From Nonomuraea montanisoli (lineage in GTDB: Bacteria; Actinomycetota; Actinomycetes; Streptosporangiales; Streptosporangiaceae), in contig NZ_JABWGN010000011.1 in the NCBI RefSeq assembly GCF_013363975.1, forward strand, positions 371,588 through 435,587: a stretch of DNA of 64,000 bases, given 5' to 3'. Of this stretch, positions 1-7,856 are shown in pieces (the first letter of the stretch is position 1; each line of letters opens with the position of its first letter). Below the pieces are notes generated by a model that worked only from the letters and a program-made list of their open reading frames with translations, was not told where the DNA came from and searched no databases. Position numbers and translations under genes: made by a program.

Positions 1-718
1 ACAGCAGCACCACGGGCAGCGCCCACAGCACGGCCGGGACGGCGACCTCCCGCGCGTCCTCGATCCGCATGATGACGTCCGCCGTCAGCGAGACCTCGTC
101 CTCGGCCACGACCGGGCGCGCCAGCAGCTCACGCAGGTGCACGACGACGCCGGCACCGACACCGGCCAGGCCGATCAGCAGGACGGAGGCCGCGTGACGC
201 ACGGCGTCGTCCTGAATCGTCAGAGCGCTCACCGCCAGCACCAGCGCGCCGGCGAAGGTGGCGAGCGCCAGGGTCGCGAAGGGCCGGCCCAGCACGGCGC
301 GCCAGCCGGGCTGGACGGGGTGGGCCGCCCGGCGCGACAGCGCCGCCCCGGCACGCCGGTCGACGCGCCGCACCCACCAGTCGAGCAGCGACCGCACGAG
401 GAGCAGCCCGGCCATCACCGCCGCCAGGATCAGCAACGGCGCGGACCGGTGCGGCTGGAACCCGCCGAAGGCGGAGGTGGCGAGCCGGTCGCCCGCCTGC
501 GCGAGCGCGGCCACCATGATGAGCACGGCGATGGCGACCTGATCGGCCAGCCGCGCCCGCCGCCGTACCGCCAGCCGCGTGGCCAGCAGCGGCGTCGGAG
601 AGGCGTCGGGCAGACCGTGCCGCGCCAGCCAGGAGCCGGTCAGCCTCAGGTCGGCGGGGCTCACCACCGCTCCCGGCCCTGCCGACGGACCGGGTCCCGG
701 CGACGATGTGCTTGCCAT
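1..718 (-). CDS. Integral membrane protein, 3' end outside window
   Basis: Translating the minus strand from ATG 718 gives 239 open codons that run off the left edge, so the C-terminus is missing. A soluble N-terminus of about 55 residues is followed by hydrophobic segments near residues 60-75, 92-110, 147-166, 178-195 and from 226 on, i.e. a polytopic membrane protein. A GGGGGAGG Shine-Dalgarno-like run lies just before the ATG. I recognise no family. It is divergent from the reductase-like gene at 915, and an 11-bp inverted repeat lies in its upstream region, suggesting repression by an unseen regulator. Confidence 0.7.
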   Translation of the reverse strand, partial: MASTSSPGPGPSAGPGAVVSPADLRLTGSWLARHGLPDASPTPLLATRLAVRRRARLADQVAIAVLIMVAALAQAGDRLATSAFGGFQPHRSAPLLILAAVMAGLLLVRSLLDWWVRRVDRRAGAALSRRAAHPVQPGWRAVLGRPFATLALATFAGALVLAVSALTIQDDAVRHAASVLLIGLAGVGAGVVVHLRELLARPVVAEDEVSLTADVIMRIEDAREVAVPAVLWALPVVLL

Positions 719-739
719 ACCTCCCCCTTACGTCGCAAC

Positions 740-777
740 CTTTGTCTCAATAGGATGCGTCATTGCTTGCGACAAAG
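740..777. promoter_or_regulatory. Putative operator, 11-bp inverted repeat
   Basis: CTTTGTCTCAA (740-750) and TTGCGACAAAG (767-777) are inverted copies matching at 10 of 11 positions, separated by 16 bp. The repeat is 22 bp upstream of the minus-strand membrane-protein ATG, where a repressor site would be expected. The cognate regulator is not visible in the window. Confidence 0.45.
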
Positions 778-914
778 TCAACGCCGAACGCAGTCCTGAA
801 GATCAGATGACGGACGCCATAAGCCCGGAGGAAGGAAACCGTAAGAGCCCACCGCCATCGTGGAGTCATCGGAAGCGAACACCGCCGACACCCGAATCCG
901 GAAGGAAGCACCCC

Positions 915-1472
915 ATGCGCAGGCTCATCCTCCAGGTCCAGACCACCGCCGACGGCTACATGTCCGGCCCGAACGGCGAGATGGACTGGCTGACGTTTCC
1001 CTGGACCGACGACATCAGCACCTACATCACGGACCTCACCCAGTCGGTCGGCTGCATCGTGCTGGGCCGCAAGCTCGCCGAGGGATTCATCCCGCACTGG
1101 GCGTCGCGGCCGGCGGGCGAGAGTCAGGAGGCCGTCGACTGGATGAACGACACGCCCAAGGTCGTGATCTCCGACAGCCTCGCGGAGTCACCTTGGGAGA
1201 ACGCCGTCGTCGCGGGCGGCGACCTCGTCGAGACCATCGCCAAGCTCAAGGCCCAGCCGGGCGGGGACATGATCGTCTACGGAGGCGGCACGCTCGTGTC
1301 GAGCCTGATCGCCGCCGACCTGATCGACGACCTGCACCTGTTCGTCAACCCGACCGCGATCGGCTCCGGCATGCCCGTCTTCCCCGGCGGGGCGTACCAG
1401 CGGCTGCGCCTCGTGGACGCGCGGCCGTTCGAGTGCGGCATCGCGATGCTCCACTTCGAACCGAAGCGCTGA
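915..1472 (+). CDS. Dihydrofolate reductase family protein (RibD C-terminal-like)
   Basis: The 185-aa protein has the bacterial RibD-C/DHFR-like fold signature: N-terminal MRRLILQVQTTADGYM, a VLGRKLAEG segment near residue 50, and the C-terminal MIVYGGGTL nucleotide-loop motif. Length is usual for this stand-alone family. ATG 915 follows GGAAGGAAGC, so I prefer it over upstream in-frame starts. Members are NADPH-dependent reductases of mostly unknown substrate; true folate reduction should not be assumed. A second member lies at 42412-42984. Confidence 0.85.
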   Translation: MRRLILQVQTTADGYMSGPNGEMDWLTFPWTDDISTYITDLTQSVGCIVLGRKLAEGFIPHWASRPAGESQEAVDWMNDTPKVVISDSLAESPWENAVVAGGDLVETIAKLKAQPGGDMIVYGGGTLVSSLIAADLIDDLHLFVNPTAIGSGMPVFPGGAYQRLRLVDARPFECGIAMLHFEPKR

Positions 1473-1514
1473 GGCGCACCGGCGTGGCGATGTCGACGGA
1501 TCCCGCACGGCACA

Positions 1515-2105
1515 ATGGCGGCTGTGACCCCCTTCGACGCAGTGCTCTGTGATCTCGACGGCGTGCTTCGCCAGTTCGACCACGCCGTGCAGGCCGACAT
1601 CGAGGCCCGGTACGGCCTGCCCCTGATGCGCACGGCCTTCGACCCCGCCCTCATCAAGCCGGCCGTCCTCGGCGAGACGACCGAACGGGAGTGGGCCGAC
1701 GCGATCGCCGTGGCGCTGGGCGACGACGAGCGGGCCCGGCAGGCGGTGGCCGAGTTCATGGAGGTGCCGTTCTGGGTGGATGAGGAGGTCAGGGCGCTGC
1801 TGGCGAAGGCGCAGGAGCACGTGCCGGTGGTGCTGGTGACCAACGCCATGGACACCGTGGAGGAGCACCTCGACCGGCTCGGGCTGACCTACTTCGCCGA
1901 TGCCCTGGTCAGCAGCGCGCGGGTCGGAGTGGTCAAGCCGGACCGCCGCATCTACGAGATCGCCGCGGAACTGGCCGGTGCGGCGCCTGAACGGTGCCTG
2001 TTCGTGGACGACCGGCTGGAGAACGTGGAGGGCGCCAGGTCGCTCGGCATGACCGGTGTCCACTTCCGCACACCGGCCGACCTCGCGACCGCCCTGACCT
2101 GGTAG
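1515..2105 (+). CDS. HAD-superfamily hydrolase
   Basis: A 196-aa haloacid-dehalogenase-like phosphatase. Motif I is CDLDGVLR with nucleophile D13 and acid/base D15; motif II is VTNAMD; motif III has the Lys in VVKPDRR; motif IV is FVDDRLENVEGA. The small helical cap between motifs I and II fits the HAD-IA group. Substrate cannot be told. It starts 42 bp after the DHFR-like gene and may be cotranscribed. GTG 1524 is a possible alternative start. Confidence 0.85.
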   Translation: MAAVTPFDAVLCDLDGVLRQFDHAVQADIEARYGLPLMRTAFDPALIKPAVLGETTEREWADAIAVALGDDERARQAVAEFMEVPFWVDEEVRALLAKAQEHVPVVLVTNAMDTVEEHLDRLGLTYFADALVSSARVGVVKPDRRIYEIAAELAGAAPERCLFVDDRLENVEGARSLGMTGVHFRTPADLATALTW

Positions 2106-2152
2106 CGCCGCCCCTTCAAGCCGTACATGGCGCTGATCGCGGGTGCGCCTTA

Positions 2153-2229
2153 CCGCCCGCGCTGTAGTTGCGGGGATACCCTTCCCGCCCGGCTGTTGTC
2201 GCGGGCCCGCCCGCGCTGTCGCTGCGGGC
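2153..2229. repeat. Degenerate 22-24 bp GC repeat, three copies
   Basis: Three imperfect copies begin at 2153, 2184 and 2206. Each has the pattern CCCGCCCG followed by GCTGT and then TGCGGG or CGCGGG. They occupy the 359-bp spacer between the HAD hydrolase and the SDR gene, and I see no convincing gene there. Each unit can fold (CCCGC...GCGGG), so a transcription-ending role for the upstream gene is possible but unproved. Confidence 0.5.
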
Positions 2230-2245
2230 AGGGGCGGCGACGCTC

Positions 2246-2305
2246 GGGTGAGCGACACTCGGGTGAGCGACACTCGGGTGAGCGACACTCGGGTGAGCGA
2301 CATTC
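2246..2305. repeat. 15-bp tandem repeat, four copies
   Basis: GGGTGAGCGACACTC is repeated at 2246, 2261 and 2276, and once more with a single change at 2291. A decayed copy precedes it (2231-2245) and a partial one follows. The array is open in several frames but belongs to no gene I can support. It lies 160 bp upstream of the SDR start. Confidence 0.9.
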
Positions 2306-2464
2306 GGATGAAGCTGCTTCGGGGATGCGCTCGTGAGGCGTGGCCGGAACTCATGGGGCCGGGCGAGTACGGGGGGAGCGCAGCAGCAGGACCGGCTGCA
2401 GGACAGGTGTCACGAGCTGACCTGCGGCACGGGTGCTCCTCCCGGTAAGGGGAAGGAGCCCCCT

Positions 2465-3259
2465 ATGCTCATCGATCTCACCGGTAGGACAGCGCTGGTC
2501 ACGGGGTCAACCCAAGGGATCGGGGCGGCCATCGCCACCGGCCTGGCCAGGGCGGGCGCCCGGGTGGCCGTCAACGGCCGGACGGCCTCGACCGTCGAGG
2601 AGGCCGCCGACCGGATCCGGAGTGACGTGCGGAAGGCGGACGTGGTGCCGCTGGCGGCCGACGTGGCCACCGAAGACGGTGCCGCCCACGTCGCCGAGGT
2701 CCTTCCCGAACTGGACATCCTGGTCAACAATCTCGGCATCTTCGGATCCCGGCCGGCGCTGGAGATCACCGACGAGGAGTGGCGGCGCTACTTCGAGGTG
2801 AACGTGCTGGCCGCCGTCCGTCTCACCCGCGCCTACCTGCCGGGGATGAAGGCCCGGTCGTGGGGGCGCGTGCAGTACGTCGCCAGCGACTCCGCGGTCG
2901 TCACGCCGGTCGAGATGATCCACTACGGCATGACGAAGACGGCCCTGCTGGCCGTGTCGCGCGGGTTCGCGAAGGAGGCGGCCGGTAGCGGCGTCACCGT
3001 CAACTCCGTCATCGCCGGTCCGACCCACACCGGTGGCGTCGAGGACTTCGTGTACGAGCTCGTCGACCGTGACCTGCCCTGGCCGGAGGCCCAGCGCGAG
3101 TTCATGCGGCTGCACCGGCCGCAGTCGCTGCTGCAACGACTGATCGAACCTGAGGAGATCGCCAACATGGTCGTCTACCTCAGCTCGTCGTACGCCTCGG
3201 CCACCACCGGCGGCGCGATCCGCGTCGACGGCGGCTACGTGGACGCGATCCTCCCGTAG
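2465..3259 (+). CDS. SDR-family NAD(P)-dependent oxidoreductase
   Basis: A 264-aa classical short-chain dehydrogenase/reductase. It has the cofactor motif TGSTQGIG (about 14-21), the NNLG structural motif, a catalytic Ser in VASDSA, the Tyr-Lys pair in YGMTK, and a C-terminal GGAIRVDGGYV typical of FabG-like members. ATG 2465 follows AAGGGGAAGGAG; an in-frame ATG at 2333 would add 44 residues of repeat-derived sequence and is unlikely. Substrate is unknown. Confidence 0.9.
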   Translation: MLIDLTGRTALVTGSTQGIGAAIATGLARAGARVAVNGRTASTVEEAADRIRSDVRKADVVPLAADVATEDGAAHVAEVLPELDILVNNLGIFGSRPALEITDEEWRRYFEVNVLAAVRLTRAYLPGMKARSWGRVQYVASDSAVVTPVEMIHYGMTKTALLAVSRGFAKEAAGSGVTVNSVIAGPTHTGGVEDFVYELVDRDLPWPEAQREFMRLHRPQSLLQRLIEPEEIANMVVYLSSSYASATTGGAIRVDGGYVDAILP

Positions 3260-3327
3260 GGTGACGCATCTTGCCCGCACTTCTCGGCGAAGCCTCACAC
3301 GGTGCCCCCGCATCACCCCGAAGAGCC

Positions 3328-4050
3328 TCATGACGTGAAGGATCCGCCCGCGTTCAGCCGCGTGATCAGGGACAGGAGCCCCTGGCGGCCGTCGTGGGAA
3401 CGCAGCCAGCGGTGCACCTGGCACGCGGACTTGGCGTACGTGGTGGCGTCCTTGCCGGCCGCGGCCAGCCATTGCTCCAGCGTCACGGGCAGCGGCCCCG
3501 TCGGCGGGGTCGTGCAGCGGTCACCCGCGGCCTCGGGACGCAGGTAACGAGGGTCGTCCGAGACCACCACCGCCAGCCCTTCGTCGAACCACTGCGGCAC
3601 CTCCGCACCGGAGGCGAGGCGGGCGTGCAGCTCGACGTGGGACATCTCGTGGGACGCGATCACCGTGTCCAGCCCTCGGGGCGACAGCATGACGGACCGG
3701 TTGAGGATCGCGATGCCGCGCTCCTTCTTGCCGCCTATGCGGGCATAGCAGGCATCGGTCACGCAGACGAGCAGGCGGGGCGAGCTGAGCGGTGTGCCGT
3801 AGAAGCCCTCGATCCGGTCGCGGGCGGCCGCCACGGTGCGGTGGATCTGCTCCCGCTGCTCGCCGGACAGGCCCTTCTCCGCGTACACGCCGGGTTCCAG
3901 CTCGGTGAGGCCGTAGCAGCCGGGACAGGTGGTCGCGGCGACGGAGGGGTAAGCCACGGCGACCCCGGCCACGGCGGCGACGAGCAGCGTCGCCAGCGCC
4001 GCGGCGATCCGTGCCCACATCCTGCGGGACCTCTTGCGTGGGGCGTGCAC
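3328..4050 (-). CDS. Secreted or membrane-anchored putative zinc metallopeptidase
   Basis: The 240-aa protein has a basic start and one hydrophobic segment (about 13-35) that is a signal or anchor, then an extracytoplasmic domain. HEMSH at 134-138 fits the HExxH zinc site, and WFDEGLA, with Glu 157 about 20 residues later, fits the third ligand of a gluzincin arrangement. Four Cys (42, 45, 96, 101) could form disulfides. Peptidase activity is inferred from motifs only. The gene converges on the SDR gene. Confidence 0.65.
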   Translation of the reverse strand: MHAPRKRSRRMWARIAAALATLLVAAVAGVAVAYPSVAATTCPGCYGLTELEPGVYAEKGLSGEQREQIHRTVAAARDRIEGFYGTPLSSPRLLVCVTDACYARIGGKKERGIAILNRSVMLSPRGLDTVIASHEMSHVELHARLASGAEVPQWFDEGLAVVVSDDPRYLRPEAAGDRCTTPPTGPLPVTLEQWLAAAGKDATTYAKSACQVHRWLRSHDGRQGLLSLITRLNAGGSFTS

Positions 4051-4095
4051 TCCAGCCTCCTCCGTTCGACTCCTGGGCGGCGGATCCGGCTCAGA

Positions 4096-4654
4096 TCAGG
4101 CCGGTCCGCCGGTGACACTCTCGCGTGTTTCCCCGGTCCGCGCGTCAGACCCTGGGCTGACATACCGAGGGCCGACAGGAGAAGGCTCGCTCTGAAGATC
4201 GTCCCGTATCCGCCACACCGCCGGGACCAGCAACGTGGCGACCGTGAGGACGACGCCCAGCCCCGCGCTCAGCGCGAGCACCGTGCCACCGCCCCACGCC
4301 GCCGCCAACGGCCCGGACACGCCCATGCCGATCGGCGCCGCCACCAGCGCCCCCAGCATGACGACCGAGCCGGCCCGCGCCACGACCCCCTCGGGCAGGC
4401 GGCGCGCCCGGGAACCGGTCGCCGAACGCGCCTCCCACCAGGGTGAGCGCGATCACCGGGACGCGGGTGCTCAGCACGACGATCCCCAGGTCCGCCGGGG
4501 ACCCCGTGAGGTCGAGCACGGCGAACGCGAGGGCCAGCGGCGTCAGCGCGTCCCCGAAGGCCGAGGCGGTCTGGCCGAGGTAGTAGTGGCGGAAGGCCCG
4601 TACCGCGAGGGGAACCGCCATCGTCCGCAGCGACCTACGGCCGGGCTCGGTCAC
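4096..4654 (-). pseudogene. MFS transporter remnant with internal deletion
   Basis: From ATG 4654 the first 75 residues read as the N-terminal helices of an MFS exporter (YYLGQTASAFGDALTPLALAF, then LVGGAFGDRF). Around 4395-4410 the reading jumps frame to RRLPEGVVARAGSVVML and continues with the last two helices to a stop at 4096. A normal MFS protein is about 400 aa; roughly 250-280 residues and the frame are lost at the junction. The termini are well preserved, so the loss looks recent. Confidence 0.75.
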
Positions 4655-4945
4655 GAAGCGCCTCGTTCCCCCCGGCAGGCGTGGGCGACCGCCGGGTCAG
4701 GAGCTGGATCGGGATCTGGACGGCATCGTGACAGGCCCCACCGACACTTCCGCACGCGCGCCGCCGGTTCGCGGGGCGAAGAAACACGGAGCGTCATAAC
4801 CGCCATCGAGCCGCATAGCAGGACATCCACCTGTCAAGGGGGACAAGATGCGGCATCGTCGTCAGCGCTCCGTCAGATGAGGATCGCTCCTCGTTAAAGC
4901 CCAAATTTCCCCACAAGTTATCGGCGGCCACTACCATCACTCAGC
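4655..4945. other. Intergenic region, no gene seen
   Basis: This 291-bp spacer separates the MFS remnant from the divergent Pro-rich membrane protein. I see no ORF with coding character. The last 60 bp are locally AT-rich for this genome and probably hold the promoter of the 4946-7800 operon, but I cannot assign -35 and -10 boxes with confidence. Confidence 0.5.
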
Positions 4946-5458
4946 GTGTCACCTGAGCCGCACCCCACCACCGCCGTCTTCGTCGACCAGAGCGGCCGTC
5001 GCCGACGGCTGGTCATGGTGCTCGGGATCGTGTCGAGTCTGCTGGCCATCGGGGTGCTGGCCGTCGTGATCGGCGGCGCGTTCTCCCGTACGACGCTGTC
5101 GGTCAGCGGATGGCCGGGCGACCAGCCGGAAGGCGTCGGCGCCTCCGCCTCGTCCCACCGCTCCCCGACTCCTCGCACCGGCTCGACCAGGCGCCCGACG
5201 CCCTCGCCCGTCCAGGCACGGGCCACTCCCACGCCCACGAGGACCGCCACGCCGTCCCGGCGGCCGACGCCCAAGCGGAGCGAGACGCGGCGCCCCACCC
5301 CCCGCCAGGAGCCGACCGAGCGGCCGGAGCCGTCCGAGGAGCCCACCACCGAGCCGACGCCCACGCCCACGCCCGGCGAGTCGACGGCCGACCCGACGCC
5401 CACCAGGCGGATCCCGCCGGGTCTCGACCCGGACCGGACGAAGGGCCCCAAGAAGTGA
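4946..5458 (+). CDS. Single-pass membrane protein with Pro/Thr-rich extracellular stalk
   Basis: A 170-aa protein starting at GTG 4946. A short cytoplasmic Arg-rich segment (RRRR, about 18-21) precedes one membrane helix (about 23-46), with positive-inside orientation. The remaining 120 residues are low-complexity Pro, Thr, Arg and Glu with repeated PTP motifs, like a wall-spanning stalk. No enzyme domain is present. Its stop overlaps the GTG of the deacetylase-glycosyltransferase by 4 bp, so the two are translationally coupled; a helper or scaffold role in surface polysaccharide export is inference. Confidence 0.75.
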   Translation: MSPEPHPTTAVFVDQSGRRRRLVMVLGIVSSLLAIGVLAVVIGGAFSRTTLSVSGWPGDQPEGVGASASSHRSPTPRTGSTRRPTPSPVQARATPTPTRTATPSRRPTPKRSETRRPTPRQEPTERPEPSEEPTTEPTPTPTPGESTADPTPTRRIPPGLDPDRTKGPKK

Positions 5459-7800
5459 CCGCCCAGGACGTCCGCGTCTGGCCCCCTCCGCCCGTCCCCG
5501 CCTGGCAGGACCCCGCCTCGGCCCGGCGTCCCGAGCGGCCACCGGGCCCCTTCCCGGAGTCCGCCGCCTTCCCGGAGTCCGCCGCCGGACGTCCCGAGCG
5601 CCCGCACGTCACCCTCCCCCAGCCCGCCGCCGGACGTCCCGAGCAGCCGCACGTCACCCTCCCCGAGGCGGCGGCCGCCAGGCGTCCCGCCGACCCGCGC
5701 GGCCACTGGTTCATGCTCGCCGTCGGCCTGCTGCTCGTCGCCGCCGCGCTCACCCTCAACGGGTACGTGACCGGCGTCACCGGCGAGACCCACGCCGCAC
5801 CGCCCGCCACCGGCCGCCCCTCCGCCGAGCTGGCCAGGGCCCGGCGCGGCGGCCCCGTGCTGAACCTGACCGCCGGCGCCCCGTCCAGCGCCCGCCCGGC
5901 CGGCCGGACCGTCGCACTCACCTTCGACGACGGCCCCGACCCCACCTGGACCCCGCGCGTCCTGGACGTGCTGAGGAAGCACGGGGCCAAGGCGACGTTC
6001 TTCACCGTCGGCTCGAAGGTCGCCCAGTACCCCGAGCTGGCCCGGCGCATCGTCGCCGAGGGCCACGAGCTGGGCAACCACACCTACACGCACGCGGACC
6101 TCGCCTCCGTGCCCGGCTGGCGGCTCAGGCTGGAGCTGTCACTGACGCAGAAGGCGCTCGCGGGCGCCACCGGCCTGCACACGACGCTGGCCCGCCCGCC
6201 GTACTCCTCGACGCCGGCCGCGATCACCGTCCCGCAGTGGGACGGCATGCGGTCGCTGGCCGCCGAGGGGTACCTGGTCGCGCTGACCGACCTCGACACC
6301 CGCGACTGGGCCCGGCCCGGAACGGACCGGATCGCCGCCTCCGCGCTGCCCTCCCAGGGACGCGGGGCGATCGTCATGATGCACGACTCGGGCGGCGACC
6401 GGCGGCAGACCGTCGAGGGGCTGGACCGGGTCCTGACCGAGCTGTCGGGCAGGGGGTATCGGGCGGTCACGGTGACGGGCGCGCTCGGCATGCCCTCCGC
6501 CCACCGGCAGGCCGACGCCATGGACCGGTTCGCCGGCACCGTGCTGAACACCGCCCAGCGCACCGCCGGGGCCTTCACCGGGGCGCTGTCGTGGGTGCTG
6601 TTCGCCGCCGGCGCGCTGACGCTGGCGCGGCTGACGTTCTTCGCCGTCCTGGCGTGGGTGCACGCCCGCCGTACGCGGGGCGGGAAACGGCGGAAGGGAC
6701 GCGCCCCCGTGTGGTCCGCGCCACCGCCCGTCACCGTGATCGTGCCCGCCTACAACGAGGCGGCCGGCATCCAGGCGACGGTGCGCTCGCTGGTGGAGAC
6801 CGACTACCAGGGCGAGGTGGAGGTGCTGGTCGTCGACGACGGCTCCACCGACGACACCGCCGCCCTGGCCGCCGCGCTCGGGCACGCCGGCGTGCGGGTC
6901 ATCCGGCGGCCCAACGGCGGCAAGCCCGCCGCGCTGAACACCGGTATCACGCAGGCCCGGCACGAGCTGATCATCATGGTGGACGGCGACACCGTCTTCG
7001 AGCCCCCCACCATCGGCCGGCTGGTCCGCCAGCTCGCTGACCCGTCGGTCGGGGCGGTCAGCGGCAACACCAAGGTCGGCAACCGGCGCGGCATGATCGG
7101 GCGCTGGCAGCACATGGAGTACGTCATCGGGTTCAACCTCGACCGGCGGGCCTTCGAGCTGCTCGACTGCATGGCCACCGTGCCCGGCGCGATCGGCGCG
7201 TTCCGCCGCTCGGCGCTGGTGGCGCTCGGCGGCGTCAGCTCCGACACGCTGGCCGAGGACACCGACCTCACCATGGCGCTGTGCCGGTTCGGGTGGCGCG
7301 TGGTCTACGAGGAGCGGGCGCTGGCCTGGACCGAGGCGCCCACGTCGCTCGGCCAGCTCTGGAAGCAGCGCTACCGCTGGTGCTACGGCACGCTCCAGGC
7401 CATGTGGAAGCACCGGCGCGCGGTGCTGGAGCGCGGGCCGTTCGGCCGGCGCTGCCTCGGCTACCTCGCGATGTTCCAGATGGTGCTGCCGCTGCTGGCC
7501 CCCGTCGTCGACCTCATGGCGGTCTATCGCACCGCTCTGGGCGACCCGCTGCCGGTGGTGGCGGTGTGGGCGGGGTTCGTGGTGGCCCAGGCGCTGACCG
7601 GCTGGTACGCGCTGCGTCTCGACGGTGAGCGCGCCTCCGCGCTGTGGGTGCTGCCGTTGCAGCAGTTCGTCTACCGGCAGCTCATGTACCTGGTGGTGAT
7701 CCAGTCGGTGGCGACGGCCGTCCTGGGCGTACGGCTGCGCTGGCACACCATCCGCCGCGAGGGCACCTTCGGCGGCGCCGCGTCCGTTCCCCAGGGCTGA
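5455..7800 (+). CDS. Bifunctional polysaccharide deacetylase / family 2 glycosyltransferase
   Basis: A 781-aa fusion. Residues 1-80 are a Pro-rich repeat-bearing cytoplasmic tail, followed by a membrane helix (84-104). A NodB-type deacetylase domain spans about 150-345 with TFDDGPD (156-162), metal-site HTYTH (209-213), ARPPY (246-250) and MMHDSGG (308-314). A second helix lies near 376-402. A processive GT2 domain (about 425-650) carries DDGST (461-465), DGD (510-512), EDTD (601-604) and QRYRW (638-642), followed by C-terminal helices. Known relatives make and N-deacetylate a beta-linked surface amino-sugar polymer. The GTG start overlaps the upstream stop. Confidence 0.9.
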   Translation: MTAQDVRVWPPPPVPAWQDPASARRPERPPGPFPESAAFPESAAGRPERPHVTLPQPAAGRPEQPHVTLPEAAAARRPADPRGHWFMLAVGLLLVAAALTLNGYVTGVTGETHAAPPATGRPSAELARARRGGPVLNLTAGAPSSARPAGRTVALTFDDGPDPTWTPRVLDVLRKHGAKATFFTVGSKVAQYPELARRIVAEGHELGNHTYTHADLASVPGWRLRLELSLTQKALAGATGLHTTLARPPYSSTPAAITVPQWDGMRSLAAEGYLVALTDLDTRDWARPGTDRIAASALPSQGRGAIVMMHDSGGDRRQTVEGLDRVLTELSGRGYRAVTVTGALGMPSAHRQADAMDRFAGTVLNTAQRTAGAFTGALSWVLFAAGALTLARLTFFAVLAWVHARRTRGGKRRKGRAPVWSAPPPVTVIVPAYNEAAGIQATVRSLVETDYQGEVEVLVVDDGSTDDTAALAAALGHAGVRVIRRPNGGKPAALNTGITQARHELIIMVDGDTVFEPPTIGRLVRQLADPSVGAVSGNTKVGNRRGMIGRWQHMEYVIGFNLDRRAFELLDCMATVPGAIGAFRRSALVALGGVSSDTLAEDTDLTMALCRFGWRVVYEERALAWTEAPTSLGQLWKQRYRWCYGTLQAMWKHRRAVLERGPFGRRCLGYLAMFQMVLPLLAPVVDLMAVYRTALGDPLPVVAVWAGFVVAQALTGWYALRLDGERASALWVLPLQQFVYRQLMYLVVIQSVATAVLGVRLRWHTIRREGTFGGAASVPQG
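5551..5676. repeat. In-frame tandem duplications, 18 bp x2 and 45 bp x2
   Basis: TTCCCGGAGTCCGCCGCC occurs at 5551 and 5569. It is followed by two 45-bp units (5587-5631 and 5632-5676), each encoding GRPE(R/Q)PHVTLP plus five more residues. All lie in the cytoplasmic tail of the deacetylase-glycosyltransferase and keep the frame. Confidence 0.9.
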
Positions 7801-7852
7801 CCCGCAGGGCCCCAGGGCTGACCCGCAGGGGCGCCAGGGCTGAGCCGCAGGG
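7791..7852. repeat. Three tandem copies spanning a stop codon
   Basis: CCAGGGCTGACCCGCAGGG occurs at 7791 and 7812, and with one change at 7834. The first copy contains the real TGA of the deacetylase-glycosyltransferase gene; the others repeat it downstream, filling the whole gap to the next, convergent gene. Confidence 0.9.
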
Positions 7853-7856
7853 CCGG

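Noticed and set aside
2127..2448. Short ORFs through the 15-bp repeat upstream of the SDR
   Set aside because: Openness comes from the repeat; no ribosome site, and the SDR has its own good start at 2465.
4655..4945. Search for a promoter of the deacetylase operon
   Set aside because: No -35/-10 pair with acceptable spacing could be defended.
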